DNA from: Mycobacterium pinniadriaticum
GTDB taxonomy: Bacteria > Actinomycetota > Actinomycetes > Mycobacteriales > Mycobacteriaceae
Assembly (NCBI RefSeq): GCF_026242045.1
Contig: NZ_JAPJDO010000004.1
Span: 248,001-312,000 of the forward strand
Direction of reading: 5' to 3'
DNA: 64,000 bases
The notes beneath the pieces were generated by a model that ran no database searches, was not told where the DNA came from, and worked only from the letters and a program-made list of their open reading frames with translations. Shown piece after piece: positions 16,513-25,175 of this stretch (within the stretch, counting starts at the first letter, position 1; every line of letters starts with the position of its first letter). The position numbers and the translations under genes are program-made.

Positions 16513-18990
16513 ATGAAGGCATCGGCGCACATCGGCCGGGTGGGTGGTTTGGCGATCGCGCTGGGTATCGGCGCGGCGTTGGCCTCGGCAAACGCGTCCG
16601 CGTGGGCGGACACCGGCGACTCCGGCGCACGTCATACCGCACATACATCCGCCAGTGGCCACGCCGGCCCGCGAGCGGCCAAGACGACCGCGAAGCCGAA
16701 GTCGTCGATGCACGCTTCGTCAGCGGCGCGGCCTTCGGCATCCGCAACGGCCACACCACGGAATCCGGCGAATGCCGCCGAGACGGCGATCTCGAGCGTG
16801 TTGGCGGCGGTGCAGACCTCATCCGCGACAAGCAGGTCGAGGGGCGGTGTGGCGTCGACCCGACGGACCGCAGCGACCACCGTCACCACATCGAGCGCCC
16901 CGGCCGGTGAGCAGATCGCGCCGCCACCCAACCTCACCGCGGTGGTTCAGCAGTTGGTCTACAGCCCGCTGCACGCCGCCGGGCAGGCCTGGATCGCCAG
17001 TGCGGTCGGACGGCAGGTCGACGGGTTCATCAACGCGGTGGCCGGCTCGTACGTCATCGGTAACGGCGCGGCCGGCGCGGCGGACCATCATGACGGGACC
17101 GACGGTGGTTGGCTTCTCGGCGATGGCGGTCCCGGCTGGGACAGCACCGAGGACGGCGTCGACGGGGGCGCCGGCGGTTCGGCCGGAGTGTTCGGCAACG
17201 GCGGGGCAGGCGGAGCCGGCGGTGCCGGAGCCGCCGGGGGTGCCGGAGGGACCGGCGGTGCGCTGGCGGGTATCGGTGGGGCCGGCGGTGACGGGGGTGC
17301 CGGCGCTGTGGGCGCGGCCGGCGGTGCCGGCGGGGCCGGCGGTGATGGGGCAGGCGTGGTGTTCGGCATCGGTGGCGTGGGCGGCGCGGGCGGCGACGGT
17401 TCCGACGGCGGCCGAGGTGGCAACGGCGGCAACGGTGCGGCGTTCTTGGGCAGCGGAGGCGACGGTGGTGCGGCCGGCCAAAGTGGTGTGGGTGGCGCCG
17501 CTTCGGGGCTACCCGCACTCGGCGGTGCCGGCGGCATCGCGGGCTGGCTCGGCAGTCACGGCGCGGTGGGTAACTCCGGAACAGCGGTGGCGGCGGCCCC
17601 CACCGGATCGTTGCCGCCACTGTCGAACGTCGGTACCTGGGTGACCACCAGCGACGGTCAGGTTGTAATCCTGCACGGGTTCAACGAGGTGTACAAGCTC
17701 GCGCCCTACGAACCGTCGGCCAGTGGGTTCAACGCCGAGGACGCACAGTTCCTGGCGGACAACGGATTCAACGTCGTTCGGTTGGGTGTCATCTGGGCCG
17801 CCGTGGAACCGCAGCCGGGCGTCATCGACACCGACTACCTCGACTCGATCCAGCAGACCGTGCAGACGCTGGCCGACCACGGTATCTACACCATCATCGA
17901 CATGCACCAGGACCTGTACAGCACCACGTTCTATGGCGAAGGCGCCCCCGAATGGGCTTCCGACGGCGGTGGGCGGCCCAACAAGAACGCCGGGTTCCCG
18001 GGGAACTACTACGTCAACGCTGCGATGAATCATGCCTGGGATGCCTTCTGGGGCAACGCGGATGCACCGAACGGTATTGGCCTGCAGGATAATTACGCAC
18101 TGACCTGGGAGCACGTCGCGAACTACTTCAGTGGCAATTCGGACGTCATCGGATACGACATCATGAACGAACCGTTCCCGGGGTCGAACTACCCGGTCGC
18201 CCTGCTGGGTGGATCGTTCTTCGCAACACAGCAGTTGACCCCCATGTACCAACAGGTCGCCGCGGCCATTCGCGCCGTCGACCCGACCACGCCGCTGTAC
18301 CTGGAGCCGCCGAACCCCGCGGTGACCGAAGTGCCCACCCTCCTCGGCCTGCCGGTGGCCCTCCTGGGACGGATCACCGACCCGTATACCGTTCTGGCGT
18401 TCCACAATTACTGCGGCCCCATCGGGGGTGTGCTGTGCACCAAGATCGCCAACACGCTCGCGGTACAAGCACGCAACTATTCGAAGCGGCACAACGTTCC
18501 GGCGGTGATGAACGAGTTCGGCGCCACCAGCGACGTCTCGGTCCTGACCAAGGAAATGTCATCCGCCGACCGCTACCTGATGGGCTGGGCGGAGTGGGCG
18601 TACACCGGGGTCGGTGATATCACCGGATCGCCCGACGAGGAGGGATTGGTCTACGACCCGGCCCTTCCACCGGTCGGCGACAACGTGAACACGTCCAACC
18701 TTCTGACGTTGGCGGCGCCCTATCCGCAGGTGGTGTCCGGCACCCCGAACGCGTGGTCGTTCAGCGACGGCACCTTCGAATTCGGTTACTCCACAATGAA
18801 GGTCGACGGATCCGGCGCCTTCGCCGCCGGCTCGTTGAGCACGATCTCGGTGCCGGTCGTGGAATACCCGGACGGCTATGCGGTGACGGTGACCGGCGGG
18901 CATGTCGTCTCGCTGCCCAACGCGGCCCAACTGGTCATCGCGTCGGACCCGGGCGCGACCATCGTGAACGTCGTCGTCGGCCCCGCCTGA
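16513..18990 (+). CDS. Secreted PGRS-repeat protein with GH5 endoglycoceramidase-like domain
   Basis: 825 residues. A signal peptide is cleaved after AWA (about residue 32); then a Thr/Ser/Ala-rich linker (35-140), a helical stretch, PGRS-type glycine repeats (about 215-350), a GH5 catalytic domain (about 370-720) and a C-terminal beta domain. The GH5 part shows HGFNEVYKLAPY, MHQDLYS, acid/base Glu553 (MNEP) and nucleophile Glu668 (MNEFG), the layout of endoglycoceramidases that cut glycosphingolipids. There is no PE domain. The start at 16513 has no clear ribosome site. Secretion and a glycolipid target are inferred. Confidence 0.85.
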   Translation: MKASAHIGRVGGLAIALGIGAALASANASAWADTGDSGARHTAHTSASGHAGPRAAKTTAKPKSSMHASSAARPSASATATPRNPANAAETAISSVLAAVQTSSATSRSRGGVASTRRTAATTVTTSSAPAGEQIAPPPNLTAVVQQLVYSPLHAAGQAWIASAVGRQVDGFINAVAGSYVIGNGAAGAADHHDGTDGGWLLGDGGPGWDSTEDGVDGGAGGSAGVFGNGGAGGAGGAGAAGGAGGTGGALAGIGGAGGDGGAGAVGAAGGAGGAGGDGAGVVFGIGGVGGAGGDGSDGGRGGNGGNGAAFLGSGGDGGAAGQSGVGGAASGLPALGGAGGIAGWLGSHGAVGNSGTAVAAAPTGSLPPLSNVGTWVTTSDGQVVILHGFNEVYKLAPYEPSASGFNAEDAQFLADNGFNVVRLGVIWAAVEPQPGVIDTDYLDSIQQTVQTLADHGIYTIIDMHQDLYSTTFYGEGAPEWASDGGGRPNKNAGFPGNYYVNAAMNHAWDAFWGNADAPNGIGLQDNYALTWEHVANYFSGNSDVIGYDIMNEPFPGSNYPVALLGGSFFATQQLTPMYQQVAAAIRAVDPTTPLYLEPPNPAVTEVPTLLGLPVALLGRITDPYTVLAFHNYCGPIGGVLCTKIANTLAVQARNYSKRHNVPAVMNEFGATSDVSVLTKEMSSADRYLMGWAEWAYTGVGDITGSPDEEGLVYDPALPPVGDNVNTSNLLTLAAPYPQVVSGTPNAWSFSDGTFEFGYSTMKVDGSGAFAAGSLSTISVPVVEYPDGYAVTVTGGHVVSLPNAAQLVIASDPGATIVNVVVGPA
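17155..17590 (+). repeat. PGRS-like GGX coding repeats
   Basis: Irregular tandem units coding Gly-Gly-Ala/Asp/Gly triplets inside the GH5 gene, giving very high local GC and Gly content. It forms a flexible spacer between the secretion leader region and the enzyme. Such tracts change length easily by slippage or recombination. Confidence 0.8.
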
Positions 18991-19002
18991 TCTCGGCGAA
19001 CG

Positions 19003-19425
19003 CTACTCCAGTACGAAAACCGGGATCAACCGCGAGGTCTTCGTCTGGTACTCCGCGTAAGGCGGGTAGGCCGCAACAGCCAGTTCCCACCAGTGCGCCC
19101 GCTCGTCGCCGGACACCTCGCGGGCGGTCAAGGTGACCACCGTGTCGCCGTCCTGGGCGGTCACGGTCGGGTTGGCCTTGACGTTGAAGTACCACGACGG
19201 GTGGGCCGGGTCACCGCCCTTGGACGCGACCATGGCATAGCGTCCGTTCTCCTCGACGCGCATCAGCGGCACATAGCGCTTCTTGCCGGACTTCGCTCCG
19301 GTGGTGGTGAACAAGACGACGGGCCGGTCCAGGATCTGCACTCCGTCGGTGGTGCCCTGCTTGAGGATCTGTTCGGTCTGCTCGCGCACCCAGTCGGTGG
19401 GGCTCAGCTCGGCATGTTCGGTCAT
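19003..19425 (-). CDS. Deazaflavin (F420)-dependent nitroreductase-family protein
   Basis: A 140-residue protein of the Ddn/split-barrel F420H2-dependent family: LFTTTGAKSGKKRYVPLMRV (the phosphate-binding basic loop), DPAHPSWYFNVKANP and the C-terminal TSRLIPVFVLE. Such proteins reduce quinones or enones in mycobacteria. It ends 12 bp from the stop of the PGRS enzyme (convergent) and diverges from the hydroxyacid dehydrogenase across a palindrome-bearing spacer. Confidence 0.88.
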   Translation of the reverse strand: MTEHAELSPTDWVREQTEQILKQGTTDGVQILDRPVVLFTTTGAKSGKKRYVPLMRVEENGRYAMVASKGGDPAHPSWYFNVKANPTVTAQDGDTVVTLTAREVSGDERAHWWELAVAAYPPYAEYQTKTSRLIPVFVLE

Positions 19426-19464
19426 GGCTGCCCCAACGCTGTCGGTCGCCTCGCTATTCCCGTG

Positions 19465-19511
19465 ACTTCGGCGCGCTAACCGCCGCTAAGCGGCGGAAAC
19501 CGCGCCGAAGT
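19465..19511. repeat. 47-bp nested perfect palindrome
   Basis: Outer 11-bp arms ACTTCGGCGCG/CGCGCCGAAGT enclose inner 7-bp arms CCGCCGC/GCGGCGG around TAA. Every arm base is matched. It lies between two divergent genes, so it is not a normal terminator. It may be a REP-like dispersed element, a cruciform-forming site or a regulatory hairpin. Confidence 0.7.
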
Positions 19512-19536
19512 CCGCGACCTCCTGCGCTGATCGGAT

Positions 19537-19542
19537 TAACCT
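19537..19542 (+). promoter_or_regulatory. Extended -10 for a leaderless transcript
   Basis: TAACCT matches TANNNT and ends six bases before the ATG at 19549, placing the predicted transcription start on the A of that ATG, the standard leaderless layout of mycobacteria. Confidence 0.5.
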
Positions 19543-19548
19543 GCCGAC

Positions 19549-19602
19549 ATGACCATTGACCCGGAGCGCACCGCCGGCGAGTTCATCGAGCAGCTCGCGT
19601 GA
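19549..19602 (+). CDS. 17-residue leader ORF coupled to the dehydrogenase
   Basis: Encodes MTIDPERTAGEFIEQLA and stops at TGA 19600-19602, overlapping the GTG start of the dehydrogenase (GTGA). A leaderless -10 lies at the right distance. Translation of this mini-ORF would deliver ribosomes to the downstream GTG, which has no clear ribosome site of its own. No sign of an attenuator amino-acid run. Confidence 0.45.
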   Translation: MTIDPERTAGEFIEQLA

Positions 19603-20546
19603 CGGCAAAAGTCCAGCTGGCCGTCCTCGACGATTACCAGGACGTTGCCCTGCGATCGGCGGACTGGTCGGCGGTGGCCGAGCGTGCCGACATCACGGTG
19701 TTCAACGACCATGTCAGCGACCCGGACGAACTCGTCGCGCGGTTGGCTCCCTTCGATGTGATCTTCGTGATGCGGGAACGTACCCCGCTGCCGCGCAACA
19801 TCATCGAGCGCCTGCCGCGGCTGAAGATGATCGCCTCGACCGGCCCGTTCAACGCGTCCATCGACACGGCGGCGGCCGAAGAGCACGGTATCCACGTCGG
19901 GACCACGGGTGGCACGGTGGCCTCCACCGTGGAGCTGACCTGGGCGCTGATCCTGGCCGGCGCCCGCAACCTGGTCGCCGAGAGCAATTCGGTCCGCGGC
20001 GGCGGCTGGCAGACCACGGTGGGACGCGAATTGTCCGGGCGGGTGCTCGGCGTCCTGGGCCTGGGGCGCCTCGGTGCTCGCGTGGCCGGCATCGGCAAGG
20101 CCTTCGGCATGGAGGTCATCGCCTGGAGCCAGAACCTGACGCCGGAGGTGGCCGCCGAGGCGGGCGCGACCTATGTCGGCAAGGACGAGCTGTTCGCCCG
20201 CTCCGACGTGCTGACCATCCACCTGAAGCTCAGTGAGCGGTCGACCGGCCTGGTCGGTGCGGCCGAACTGGCGCTGATGAAGCCAACGGCGCTGCTGGTC
20301 AACACCTCTCGCGGGCCCCTGGTCGACGAGGCAGCACTGGTCGAGGCGCTGAGGTCCAACACCATCGGCGCGGCGGGGCTCGATGTCTTCGACACCGAGC
20401 CGCTACCGGTCGGCCATCCGCTGCGCACCCTGGACAACGTCATCGCCACACCGCACATCGGCTATGTCGCCGACCGCCCGTACCGGATCTTCTACCGCGA
20501 CGCGGTCGTGGCGATCACCGAATGGCTCGACAGCCGGGATCAGTAG
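19599..20546 (+). CDS. D-2-hydroxyacid dehydrogenase
   Basis: A 315-residue NAD-dependent dehydrogenase. It shows the Rossmann GxGxxG (GLGRLGARVAGIGKAFG), the substrate-side catalytic Arg in VNTSRGPLVDE, the Glu in FDTEPLP and the His in ATPHIGY, as in phosphoglycerate/formate dehydrogenase relatives. The start is GTG 19599, overlapping a 17-codon leader. It runs convergently into the amidohydrolase gene, overlapping it by 7 bp (TCAGTAG). The next-door catabolic operon suggests a 2-oxo/hydroxy acid intermediate, but this is inference. Confidence 0.88.
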   Translation: MTAKVQLAVLDDYQDVALRSADWSAVAERADITVFNDHVSDPDELVARLAPFDVIFVMRERTPLPRNIIERLPRLKMIASTGPFNASIDTAAAEEHGIHVGTTGGTVASTVELTWALILAGARNLVAESNSVRGGGWQTTVGRELSGRVLGVLGLGRLGARVAGIGKAFGMEVIAWSQNLTPEVAAEAGATYVGKDELFARSDVLTIHLKLSERSTGLVGAAELALMKPTALLVNTSRGPLVDEAALVEALRSNTIGAAGLDVFDTEPLPVGHPLRTLDNVIATPHIGYVADRPYRIFYRDAVVAITEWLDSRDQ

Positions 20547-21808
20547 GCGTTCGGATCCTGCTGGACGGCCGGCGGTACCGGATGCTGATACAGCCGCGCC
20601 GCGTTCTCCCACGTCACTTTCCGGATGATCTCGTCGGGCAGCCCGTCGATCTGTTCGCGGATGGTGCGCTGGGTGTGCGGCCACGTCGAGTCGCAGTGCG
20701 GGTAGTCGGCCTCGAGCAGAATGTTGTCCGCCCCGATCCGCTCGTACTGGATGAATGACGACTGGTCCTCGACCGCGCAGAACCAGAAGTTGCGGGTGAA
20801 CACCTCCGCGGGGGTCAGGGTTTCGCCGAGCGCCTTCCATGTCCCGTACATCTCGTGATAGCTCAGCATATGGTCGAGGCGGTCCAGAAGACCTGCCACC
20901 CAGCCGATTCCACCCTCGGACAAGCAGATCTTCAGATCGGGATAGCGGCTGCACACTCCGGAATACAACCAGTCGACGGCCGCGGTGATGGCATAGGCGA
21001 AGAACAGCACACCCGGCACATCGGGCGGAGCGTCGGCCGTGGTGGACGGGGAGGTACCCGACGAGCCGATGTGCAGGTTGACCACCGTTCCGGTTCCCGC
21101 GCAGGCGGCCATCATCGGCTCCCAGTAGCCCGAATGAATGGTCGGCAGCCCGAGCAGCGCCGGGTTCTCGCTGAATGTCACGGCGTGGAAGCCGCGTTCG
21201 GCGTTCTCGTAGATCATCTTGGCGCCGACATCTGGGTCCAGCAGCCACGGCAGTTGGCAGGGGATGATCCGCCCCGGGTACGCCCCGGCCCAGGCCTCGA
21301 GGTGCCAGTCGTTCCAGGCCCGGACCGAGGCCATCGCCAGCTCGCGGTCGGTGGTGACCTGCTGGAGTCGCTGTCCGGCGAAACCGGGCAGGAATGACGG
21401 GAAGTTCAACGACGCGTACACCCCGTTGAGGTCCATGTCGGCCACCCGGGAATGGATATCCCAGGCGCCGCGGCGCATTTCGTCGAACCGGGCCGGCTCG
21501 AACCCGTACTCCGACACCGGCCGGCCGACAACGGCGTTGAAACCGACATTCGGCAGTGACTGACCGTCGTACATCCAGGTCTGCCCGCCGTCCTCGGTGT
21601 CGACCACCCGCGGCGCCCGGTCGGCGAACTTGCTCGGCACCCGTCCCTCGAAGGTGTCCGGCGGCTCCACGATGTGGTCGTCGACCGAGATGACGGTGTA
21701 AAAGCGTTCGGCACGTTCGGGTTCCGGCAGGAAGGTCACCGTGCGGTCCGCCCCGGTCTTGGCGGTGGTGAAATTCAGATTCGCCGACAACTCGTCGATG
21801 GAAGCCAT
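20540..21808 (-). CDS. Amidohydrolase-family (amidohydrolase_2) metal-dependent hydrolase
   Basis: A 422-residue TIM-barrel protein of the ACMSD/resorcylate decarboxylase type: N-terminal metal motif SVDDHIVEPP, then VNLHIGSSG, LSEGGIGWV and the C-terminal ADYPHCDSTWP with the conserved Asp/His. Members decarboxylate or hydrolyse aromatic or related acids. It is the last gene of a minus-strand run headed by a GntR regulator, 14 bp after the class II aldolase gene. Confidence 0.87.
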   Translation of the reverse strand: MASIDELSANLNFTTAKTGADRTVTFLPEPERAERFYTVISVDDHIVEPPDTFEGRVPSKFADRAPRVVDTEDGGQTWMYDGQSLPNVGFNAVVGRPVSEYGFEPARFDEMRRGAWDIHSRVADMDLNGVYASLNFPSFLPGFAGQRLQQVTTDRELAMASVRAWNDWHLEAWAGAYPGRIIPCQLPWLLDPDVGAKMIYENAERGFHAVTFSENPALLGLPTIHSGYWEPMMAACAGTGTVVNLHIGSSGTSPSTTADAPPDVPGVLFFAYAITAAVDWLYSGVCSRYPDLKICLSEGGIGWVAGLLDRLDHMLSYHEMYGTWKALGETLTPAEVFTRNFWFCAVEDQSSFIQYERIGADNILLEADYPHCDSTWPHTQRTIREQIDGLPDEIIRKVTWENAARLYQHPVPPAVQQDPNAY

Positions 21809-21822
21809 GGCATGAGCTCCTT

Positions 21823-22629
21823 TCAGTCCAGCACGCCGCGGTCGGCCTTGATGGTCATCCGGGCGGCACCGGCCCAGTACACGTCAGCGGCGCGTTCGAT
21901 CAGCGAGGCCTGCATGCCCACCATGTCGCCGCGGTTCATGGTCGACGGCGTGCGACCGGTGACCATCACGTCGTAGGCCAGTCGGCACACCCGCTCGATG
22001 GATACCGCCCGGTACACCGCGGCGGCCAGGTCGTGCCCGGTGGCGATCACCCCGTGATTGGCCAGGATCACCAGATTGGCCGAACCGATCTGTCCGGCCA
22101 GTTCGGCTGCCCGCCAGGAGGTGTCGATCTCGCCGTCATACTCTTCGACCAGATACATGTCGTCGAGGAACAACGCACCGGTCTGGTGGACGAGGTCGGG
22201 CAGCACTCCCAGCGCGGCGATGAGACTGACGTAGTAGGGGTGGTTGTGGATCACCACCCTGGCATCCGGTCGCTGCCGGTGAATTTCGGTGTGAATGTGG
22301 ATCGCCGGTGTCACATCCCAGCGGCCGCGGACCACGTTCGCGTCCTCGTCGACCACGCAGATGTCGGATGCGGTCAGCTCCTGCCACCACAGTCCCCACG
22401 GGTTGACGTACATGTCGGAGCGAGGCTTGCCCGAGCGACTATCCAGCTCGGTCTGTCCGTCGGGCTGCCAGGTGATGTGCCCGGCCATGTTCTCGGCGAA
22501 GCCGATCTCGGCGAGGTGACGGAAGGCCACCGCCATTTTCTGCTCATCACTCAGCTCGACACCGATCGGCGGCATTGTCGACGGCGCCCACACGCCCAGA
22601 CCGCCGCGGCGCACTTCCGGTGTGCTCAT
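21823..22629 (-). CDS. Class II aldolase/adducin-family protein
   Basis: A 268-residue zinc-type aldolase/epimerase-fold protein. The zinc ligands are in IHIHTEIHRQRPDARVVIHNHP and ILANHGVIATG, and GHITWQ matches the N-terminal family segment. The ATG at 22629 overlaps the stop of the upstream acyl-CoA synthetase (ATGA), so they are co-translated. It likely performs a C-C cleavage or decarboxylation step in the same pathway as the amidohydrolase. Confidence 0.88.
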   Translation of the reverse strand: MSTPEVRRGGLGVWAPSTMPPIGVELSDEQKMAVAFRHLAEIGFAENMAGHITWQPDGQTELDSRSGKPRSDMYVNPWGLWWQELTASDICVVDEDANVVRGRWDVTPAIHIHTEIHRQRPDARVVIHNHPYYVSLIAALGVLPDLVHQTGALFLDDMYLVEEYDGEIDTSWRAAELAGQIGSANLVILANHGVIATGHDLAAAVYRAVSIERVCRLAYDVMVTGRTPSTMNRGDMVGMQASLIERAADVYWAGAARMTIKADRGVLD

Positions 22630-24233
22630 GATCGCTCCAGTATCGATCGGATCTTCTCGCGTAGTTCCCCTTTGGCGATCTTCCCGCCGGAGGACCGTGG
22701 TAGTTCGTCGAGCACCTCGAGTCGCTCGGGGAGCAACTCCTTGGAGACTCCCTGTGCCAGCAGGTGGTCGACGAGGGCCGGCAGTTCGAGTGTGTCGCCG
22801 GTGTGTTTGAGTTCGGCGAAGACGCATACGCGTTCCCCGAACAGCGGATCGGGCATGGCCACCGCGGCGGCGACCGCCACGGCGGGGTGGGTGTCGACCA
22901 CCTCTTCGACGGCGACCGCGCTGATGTTCTTGCCGCCGCGCAAGATGAAGTCGGAGGTTCGGCCGGCCAGCACCAGGTAGCCGTCGCGGTCCAGATCGCA
23001 GATGTCGCCCATTCGCATCCAGCCGTCCCTGGTGAACAATGTGTCGTGATCGGTGCCGCCCAGGTAGCCCAGGCTGGTCGCCGGGCCGCGGCAGACCGGT
23101 TGGCCGCGACCGGTTTCCGTCACGTCCGTGTCGCCGTCGAACAGGCGCACCTGCATCTCGGGGACGACGCGCCCCGCGGTCCGCAGCCGGTGGTGCAGTG
23201 AGTCCTTGACGGTGGTGGCGCTGAGCATGCCGGTCTCGTTGGAGCCGTAGAACTGCAGAATCGTGACGCCGGTGAGCTCCTCGAACTGCGCCGCCTGCGT
23301 GTAGGGCAACGGCTCGCCGCCGGTGAAGACGATGCGCAGGCTGGACAGGTCGTACTCGCGGGAGGCGGCATTGGCGACGATCATCATCAACTGGGTACTC
23401 ACGCAACACAACACGGTGACGCGATGGCGCTCGATCGCCGCACACGTCGCGACCGGGTCGAACCGTTCGATGCGCACTGTGGTCGCCCCCAGGTAGATGG
23501 GCGTGGTGTGCGAGGTCCAGATTCCGAAGCCGAACGGCGTGGGGATGACCGGAAGGAAGACGTCGTCGGCGCTCAGTTCGCCGTTGGCGACGGCTTTCTG
23601 ATGAAAGTAGTGCCAGCGATTCTGGTTGTGCACCACGCATTTGGGGAGTCCGGTGGTGCCGGAGGTGGAGTTGATCAACCAGGCTTCGTCAGGGCCAAGG
23701 GGCGACAGCCCGACCATGGAGCCCGGCGTGGTGTCGAGGGTCAGGCCCTCGGCGCCGAGTACCACGGCACGCAACGAGGGGTCGGCGTCGGCGGCGGCCC
23801 GGGTTGCCTGCGCGCCCCGGCTTGTATCACTGACCAGTAGTGCCGGCCGCGCGGTGCGCAGAATCTGGGCGGCCTCGCGCACCCCGGCGCGCGCCCCGAG
23901 GCCCACGCCCACCGCGCCGCAGCGCTCGATGGCCACCAACAGGACGTGGATGGGGGTGCTGTCGCTGTGCCAGAAGGCCACCCGGTCGCCGGGCGTCACC
24001 CCCAGCCGATGCAGCCGCGCCGCCAAGTTGGTGGCGGCGTTGTCGAATTCCGACCAGGTCATCGCCCGGTCTGGTGCGCCGGGCGGGTAGTCGACGTAGG
24101 CCGCCTTGTCCGGTGTGGACACCGCGTTGCGGCGGACGCAATCGGACAGCGTGATGTCCGACCACCAGCCCGCTGCGCGGTACTGCGCCGCTTCGGCGCT
24201 GGTCGTGGCGGCGACGTCGACAGCCATCACCAA
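22626..24233 (-). CDS. Acyl-CoA synthetase (AMP-binding)
   Basis: A 535-residue adenylate-forming enzyme. The A3 loop is STSGTTGLPK, A5 is YGSNETG, A7 is RMGDICDLD and A8 is GRTSDFILRGGKNI; the catalytic lysine sits in SSGGKIAKGEL near the C-terminus. Complete and of normal length. It is the first enzyme gene after the GntR regulator and overlaps the aldolase gene by 4 bp. It would activate the pathway's carboxylic acid to its CoA ester; the substrate is not evident. Confidence 0.9.
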   Translation of the reverse strand: MVMAVDVAATTSAEAAQYRAAGWWSDITLSDCVRRNAVSTPDKAAYVDYPPGAPDRAMTWSEFDNAATNLAARLHRLGVTPGDRVAFWHSDSTPIHVLLVAIERCGAVGVGLGARAGVREAAQILRTARPALLVSDTSRGAQATRAAADADPSLRAVVLGAEGLTLDTTPGSMVGLSPLGPDEAWLINSTSGTTGLPKCVVHNQNRWHYFHQKAVANGELSADDVFLPVIPTPFGFGIWTSHTTPIYLGATTVRIERFDPVATCAAIERHRVTVLCCVSTQLMMIVANAASREYDLSSLRIVFTGGEPLPYTQAAQFEELTGVTILQFYGSNETGMLSATTVKDSLHHRLRTAGRVVPEMQVRLFDGDTDVTETGRGQPVCRGPATSLGYLGGTDHDTLFTRDGWMRMGDICDLDRDGYLVLAGRTSDFILRGGKNISAVAVEEVVDTHPAVAVAAAVAMPDPLFGERVCVFAELKHTGDTLELPALVDHLLAQGVSKELLPERLEVLDELPRSSGGKIAKGELREKIRSILERS

Positions 24234-24257
24234 ATCATATGAAAATAAGATTGCGCG

Positions 24258-25022
24258 TCAATGGCCCCAGCGGCGCACCATGGCGGGGTCGACGGTTCCC
24301 GCCGATCCGGGGTAGTGCTGCGCATTGATCAGGTGGGCGGCGGCAAGGTCATGGGCCAGTCGCGCATCGCCGGCTTCGATGGCGTCGATCACCCGACGGT
24401 GTTCCTCCAGAACCGCCAGCCGCTCCTCGACGGGCACGATGCTGTGATCGCTGACCTGGGTCGACCAGCTCTGTTCGTGCGCCGACCACAGCGCCTCCAG
24501 CGCTCCGGCGAGCATGATCATGGTCTGGTTGCCGCACTGGGCGACCAGAGCTTCGTGGTAGCGACGGCTCGCTGAGATGGCCCGCTGGAAGTCGTCGGCG
24601 GCGTCGACGGCCTCGGCATGCAGCCGGCGCAGCGCCGGGACCACGGTGCTCTTCCGGTCGGCCCGCTCGGCGCACAGCGCCGCACAGGCCGGCTCCATCT
24701 GCCGCAGCGCACCGCCCACGTCGGCCAGGCTCACCTCCTGGGAGCCGAGCACCAGGCCGATCGTGTAAGCCACGTTCGCGGCGTTGGGCCGGCGCACGAC
24801 CGCGCCGCCAAGCTTGCCTCGGCGCACCCGCAGTAGGCCTTCGGCTTCCAGGATCCGCATGGCTTCCCGCAGCGACGGCTTGCTCACCGGGAACTCGCGC
24901 AGGAGCTCGTCCTCCTTGGGCAGGATGCTGCCGTCGGCGAGCTCACCGGTCAGGATGCGCCGTCGCAGTTGGTCGGCAACCTGCTCGGCAAGACGGCGGA
25001 ACGCAACGGTTGGCTCTGACAC
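24258..25022 (-). CDS. GntR/FadR-family transcriptional regulator
   Basis: About 254 residues with an N-terminal winged helix (AEQVADQLRRRILTGELADGS, FPVSKPSLREAMRILEAEGLL) and a C-terminal FCD ligand-binding domain with His residues positioned to hold a metal or small acid. GTG 25022 gives the usual FadR-type N-terminus (SEPTVAFRRLAEQ); an in-frame ATG at 25103 would add 27 atypical residues. It lies 24 bp upstream of the acyl-CoA synthetase on the same strand and probably represses this operon until the substrate is present. Confidence 0.87.
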   Translation of the reverse strand: MSEPTVAFRRLAEQVADQLRRRILTGELADGSILPKEDELLREFPVSKPSLREAMRILEAEGLLRVRRGKLGGAVVRRPNAANVAYTIGLVLGSQEVSLADVGGALRQMEPACAALCAERADRKSTVVPALRRLHAEAVDAADDFQRAISASRRYHEALVAQCGNQTMIMLAGALEALWSAHEQSWSTQVSDHSIVPVEERLAVLEEHRRVIDAIEAGDARLAHDLAAAHLINAQHYPGSAGTVDPAMVRRWGH

Positions 25023-25175
25023 GGACCGGATCTCTGTCGGGCTGGTAAGTGATGTGCATCGTACAAGCGTTCTCCACCGGATCTCCACGCAATCACCAAG
25101 CAACGACCTCCGCCGCTGCGAAACATAGGTGAGGGTGGTCAGCTCCGCGAAATCAGTTAGGACAGGGCGATCTTC

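Noticed and set aside
17054..17620. Arg/Pro-rich antisense frames over the PGRS tract
   Set aside because: They are by-products of the GGX repeat read on the other strand.
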